Assembly (NCBI GenBank): GCA_963634745.1
Contig: CAVHCX010000006.1
Span: 43,876 to 107,875 of the forward strand
Length of the DNA stretch: 64,000 bases
Direction of reading: 5' to 3'
Source of the DNA: CAKRJP01 sp963634745
Lineage (GTDB): Bacteria > Bacillota > Clostridia > Lachnospirales > Lachnospiraceae
Translations under genes and position numbers: made by a program
The notes under the pieces: model-generated
Seen by the model: the letters and a program-made list of their open reading frames with translations, nothing else
Databases searched by the model: none
What the model was told of the DNA's origin: nothing
Shown: in pieces, positions 60,751 through 64,000 of the stretch
Numbering within the stretch: position 1 is the first letter of the stretch
How the letters are laid out: the number at the start of each line of letters is the position of its first letter

Positions 60751-62001
60751 ATGAAGAACCATAAGAATACAAATCTCCATGTGGTGCGGGAGGATGAGGA
60801 TCCTTCTGACATCCTTGTGGAGAATTTAATCAAAGAATTAAATGAGGAAGATGGATTGGAAGATCCGCTGTTGAATGGCAAAGAAAGACGTATGAAGCGG
60901 CGGAAACGAACTGCGGTGCGACTGGGAATTTCAGTGGTGGTGGTCGTGGGAATTTATTTATTTATAACCCTGCAGACCTACACGAAGGTTCGGATTTCTG
61001 ACAGCTTTGCAGTGGGGGAAGCCTCATCCAGCAGCTATGTAGAATTCGAATCGGGACTCTTAAAATACAGTCGAGACGGTGTTTCTTATTTGAATCAAAA
61101 GGGGGAGGAAGAGTGGAACCAATCCTATCAGATTAAGAAACCAACGGTTGTGGTTGGAAACTCGGCAGCTCTTGTTTACGATCAAGGGGGCAATGCCATT
61201 GAGGTTATCACCAAGGATGGCATAAAGGGTGAAATGGAAACTAATATGCCCATCGAACATGCGGCAGTATCCAGCCAGGGAATTGTAGGAGCCATTCTTA
61301 AAAATTCGGAGTCTGCCATGGTAATGTGTTACGATGCCAAGGGCAATGTTTTGGTGGAACATAAAAGTTCTATTTCCGGGACCGGATATCCTGTAAATAT
61401 AGCCATGTCCAATGATGGAAATACAATGGAAGTCCTCTATCTTTATACCCAGGATGGAAAGATTACATCAAAGATCCTTTATTATAATTTTGGAAGTGCG
61501 GGAGAAGATAAAACAGACCATATTGTTTCGGAAAAAGAATATGACAATACTATTATGGCTAGTGCATTCTTTATGGATGAGAATACATCTGTAGCAGTAG
61601 GAGATAATCTGCTTGCAATCTACAGCGGAACAGAAAGTCCGAAGGAAAGTACTACAATCAAGATCGATGGAGAAATTAAGAACATCTTTCATAATAGTAA
61701 ATATATTGGCTTAATTGTGAAGAACAAAAATGCCTCTGAATATGAATTGCAACTCTATAATACTTCCGGGAAGAAAGTATTAAGTAAGTCTGTTGCAGAT
61801 ACTTACGATAAAGCGAAGATCAGCAAGGGGTATATCATCTTATATGATGGAAAGAAGTGCAGTATTTATAAGATAAATGGAATTCACAGATTTGAAGGAA
61901 GCATGGACGATGATATCCTGGAAATACTTCCGGTATCAGGAGTGAATCGATATGTTGTTATGACAGCGGATGGCTTAGACCTGGTGCGCTTGGTGAAATA
62001 A
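60751..62001 (+). CDS. Membrane-anchored DUF5711-like protein
   Basis: This 416-residue protein has an acidic then very basic cytoplasmic N terminus (KERRMKRRKRTAVR), one membrane helix near residues 58-74 and an extracytoplasmic region of about 340 residues. That region has repeated short beta-strand patterns (YDQGGNAIEVITKDG, CYDAKGNVLVEH, LYNTSGKKVLSKS) like a beta-propeller. It resembles DUF5711 proteins of Lachnospiraceae. The function is unknown. It lies 49 nt before cvpA, with which it is probably co-transcribed. Confidence 0.8.
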   Translation: MKNHKNTNLHVVREDEDPSDILVENLIKELNEEDGLEDPLLNGKERRMKRRKRTAVRLGISVVVVVGIYLFITLQTYTKVRISDSFAVGEASSSSYVEFESGLLKYSRDGVSYLNQKGEEEWNQSYQIKKPTVVVGNSAALVYDQGGNAIEVITKDGIKGEMETNMPIEHAAVSSQGIVGAILKNSESAMVMCYDAKGNVLVEHKSSISGTGYPVNIAMSNDGNTMEVLYLYTQDGKITSKILYYNFGSAGEDKTDHIVSEKEYDNTIMASAFFMDENTSVAVGDNLLAIYSGTESPKESTTIKIDGEIKNIFHNSKYIGLIVKNKNASEYELQLYNTSGKKVLSKSVADTYDKAKISKGYIILYDGKKCSIYKINGIHRFEGSMDDDILEILPVSGVNRYVVMTADGLDLVRLVK

Positions 62002-62050
62002 AGAGTGTATATATTGGAGCCTGTTTATATGGTGAAAATAAGGAGAGTTT

Positions 62051-62983
62051 ATGAACTGGTTGTTGGGAATTGTAGGAGCGTTATTTTTAATAGGATTTTT
62101 CATAGGAATCTATAGAGGGGCGATACGAATCGCAGTTTCTGTAGCTACCACTATTGTAACACTGGTGCTAGTATGCTTTGCCTCCCCTTATGTGGCGGAA
62201 CTGGTAGAAACCTACACGCCTATCAACGAGGTGATTGAGGATAAGGTATCTTCGGCAATTACTACAGCTGCCTTGACTCAGTTAAATTTATCCCAGGAGG
62301 ATACTACTAGTTCTGTAGGACTTACCAGGGAAAGGGTGGAAAAAGTCTTAAAGGCTGCCGGAGTAAGTGAAGAAGACCTAGAAGAACATGGTATTTCTAT
62401 CGACGATATTGTAAATGGAAATGTTACCAGCCAGGATCTGGCCAAATATGGGATTTCCAGCAGCGTATTGGGAGGGGTGAGCGGCAGCTCGTCGGAGAGT
62501 GACTCAGATTCACTGAGTGAGATCAATATTCCTTCAGACATTCAGGGGCAAGCTATTGAAGAAGCGGATATGCCTCAGATTTTCAAGACCCTTCTTGAAA
62601 AAAATAACAACAGTGATGTATATGCAGAACTGGGTGTCAAGACCTTTGCAGAGTATGTAGGGAAATATTTGTCTAACCTCATCATATATTTGGTTTCCTA
62701 TGTAGTAACCTTCTTGGTCGTGACCTTGATTCTTCGGGCCATTATCTTTTCTTTGGATATAGTAGCAGACCTGCCGGTATTAGGATTTGTAAATCGTTTG
62801 GCAGGGGGTGTCATAGGAGTGCTGTGCGCTGCAATCGTCGTTTGGATCCTGTTTATTATCATTACCCTTCTATATACAACAGAGGCGGGGAAGGCCCTTT
62901 ATGACAGTATACAGGCAGAGCCTTATTTGAAAGCTTTGTATGATTTTAATCCGATTTTAAATATTGCAATATTTTTCAAATAA
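62051..62983 (+). CDS. CvpA-family membrane protein
   Basis: This 310-residue protein has an N-terminal CvpA-type helix pair (LLGIVGALFLIGFFIGIYRGAIRIAVSVATTIVTLVLVCF) and two C-terminal helices, separated by a soluble insert of about 130 residues with a serine-rich linker (GSSSESDSDSLSE). The family is linked to colicin V production and envelope homeostasis; the precise role is unsettled. AGGAGAG precedes the ATG. Confidence 0.85.
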   Translation: MNWLLGIVGALFLIGFFIGIYRGAIRIAVSVATTIVTLVLVCFASPYVAELVETYTPINEVIEDKVSSAITTAALTQLNLSQEDTTSSVGLTRERVEKVLKAAGVSEEDLEEHGISIDDIVNGNVTSQDLAKYGISSSVLGGVSGSSSESDSDSLSEINIPSDIQGQAIEEADMPQIFKTLLEKNNNSDVYAELGVKTFAEYVGKYLSNLIIYLVSYVVTFLVVTLILRAIIFSLDIVADLPVLGFVNRLAGGVIGVLCAAIVVWILFIIITLLYTTEAGKALYDSIQAEPYLKALYDFNPILNIAIFFK

Positions 62984-62987
62984 ACTA

Positions 62988-63203
62988 TTGACAAACAAAG
63001 GCTAGAATGATAATCTATACAAGCTGTCGCGTGAGACAAGTCTGGAAAGCACTCTGACTCATGAAAACGGCAAAAAAAGAATAAAAAAGTTGTTGACAAA
63101 TGCAAAACAACATGATATTCTAGATAAGCTGTTTCGCGAAAACAAATCGCCGAAACAAAAAAATAAAAAACTTCTTGACAAGCCGAAAGAGATGTGATAA
63201 TCT
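62988..63203 (+). promoter_or_regulatory. Three tandem rRNA promoters
   Basis: P1 is TTGACA (62988) with TAATCT (63011), P2 is TTGACA (63093) with TATTCT (63116) and P3 is TTGACA (63175) with TAATCT (63198), all with 17-nt spacers. After each -10 a related AAGCTGT-CGCG hairpin follows (for example CTGTC-GCGAA-GACAG in P3). They lie about 270-490 nt before 16S rRNA. Confidence 0.9.
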
Positions 63204-63472
63204 ATTAAAGCTGTCGCGAAGACAGACAGAACCTTGATAATTAAACAATAGACAACAAACCCTGAAAATTCTTAAAGAATTATTCAGAACGGACATAAAA
63301 TATTATGTCAACCTTAAAACAGTAATAAAGGGATAGGAAAGCTAGTAAGTTTTTCTTGATCTTGGAGAGAATGAAGCTTCTGCGATACTAAACTCGCGAT
63401 TAATAAATCGCTCGTTAAGTCATCGAGAAGCGTATACGTACTAAGGCTTGTGAAAGACCAAACCTAAGTACT
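63204..63472 (+). promoter_or_regulatory. rRNA leader region
   Basis: About 270 nt of leader precede 16S rRNA. It should hold the antitermination signals and the 5' half of the 16S processing stem, but the 3' half lies beyond the window, so the stem cannot be checked. No gene is seen here. Confidence 0.6.

Positions 63473-64000
<528 letters not shown>

Overview
The window reads as chromosomal DNA of an anaerobic, low-GC Gram-positive bacterium of the Lachnospiraceae (Clostridium cluster XIVa). The partial 16S rRNA gene at the right end has clostridial signature sequence. Other support comes from N-terminal-rubredoxin (reverse) rubrerythrin, AdhE, the GlgC/GlgD pair, an outer-membrane-free Tad pilus cluster, a split transketolase and strong AGGAGG ribosome binding sites. 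No prophage, insertion sequence, CRISPR array or tRNA gene was seen.

Layout. 0-4.3 kb: an OmpR-type two-component system, then rubrerythrin and a PerR/Fur-type repressor on the minus strand, a cluster of DnaA-box-like 9-mers, and a small CxxC redox protein. 4.3-8.8 kb (minus strand): an unrecognised 886-residue protein with a papain-like C-terminal domain, a GNAT acetyltransferase, and the ClpC adaptor MecA. 8.8-9.4 kb: a leader rich in inverted repeats, probably a structured RNA, ahead of a 72-residue orphan protein. 9.5-15.4 kb: a membrane-anchored SH3/GH18 glycosidase, an M13 metallopeptidase lipoprotein, dCMP deaminase and Sua5. 15.5-24.2 kb: a Tad/Flp pilus operon (TadZ, TadA, TadB, TadC, Flp pilin, a TadG-like protein, two TadE-like proteins, prepilin peptidase, DUF6382 protein). 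24.2-27.8 kb: a heterodimeric ABC exporter. 28-32.6 kb: AdhE, rhomboid protease, HIT protein, sigma-like factor. 32.7-34.6 kb: MurG, a tiny ORF and a TSCPD protein. 34.6-43.8 kb: MTA/SAH nucleosidase, a yaaO-kinase-holB-ricT-trmN cluster resembling the Bacillus tmk-holB region, FNT transporter, ornithine carbamoyltransferase, RsmI and a degenerate MobB-like protein. 43.9-49.9 kb: UvrA paralogue, GlgC/GlgD, UDP-galactopyranose mutase. 50.1-53.7 kb: rpmG-secE-nusG-rplK-rplA and rplJ-rplL with their leader RNAs. 53.7-58.6 kb: methionine aminopeptidase, phosphofructokinase, dnaX-ybaB-recR. 58.6-63 kb: split transketolase, a truncated DUF2752 gene, a DUF5711-like protein and CvpA. 63-64 kb: triple rRNA promoter and the start of 16S rRNA.

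How the genes work together. The Tad genes form one secretion and assembly unit: TadZ and TadA supply localisation and ATP, TadB and TadC form the membrane platform, Flp is the major pilin, TadE/G-like proteins are pseudopilins and an A24 peptidase matures them. Rubrerythrin beside a PerR-type repressor suggests a peroxide response. rpmG to rplL is the conserved translation/transcription block, with an L10 leader and two L1-type hairpins that fit autogenous control.

Most of the window is ordinary core genome. The least explained parts are the papain-like/GNAT pair (4.3-7.9 kb), the hairpin-rich leader (8.87-9.13 kb), the alternative inverted repeats at the start of the cysteine-rich TadE-like gene (21.6-21.8 kb), and the DnaA-box cluster with no dnaA nearby (3.70-3.82 kb). 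All calls come from reading sequence and motifs by eye; no database search or folding program was run.
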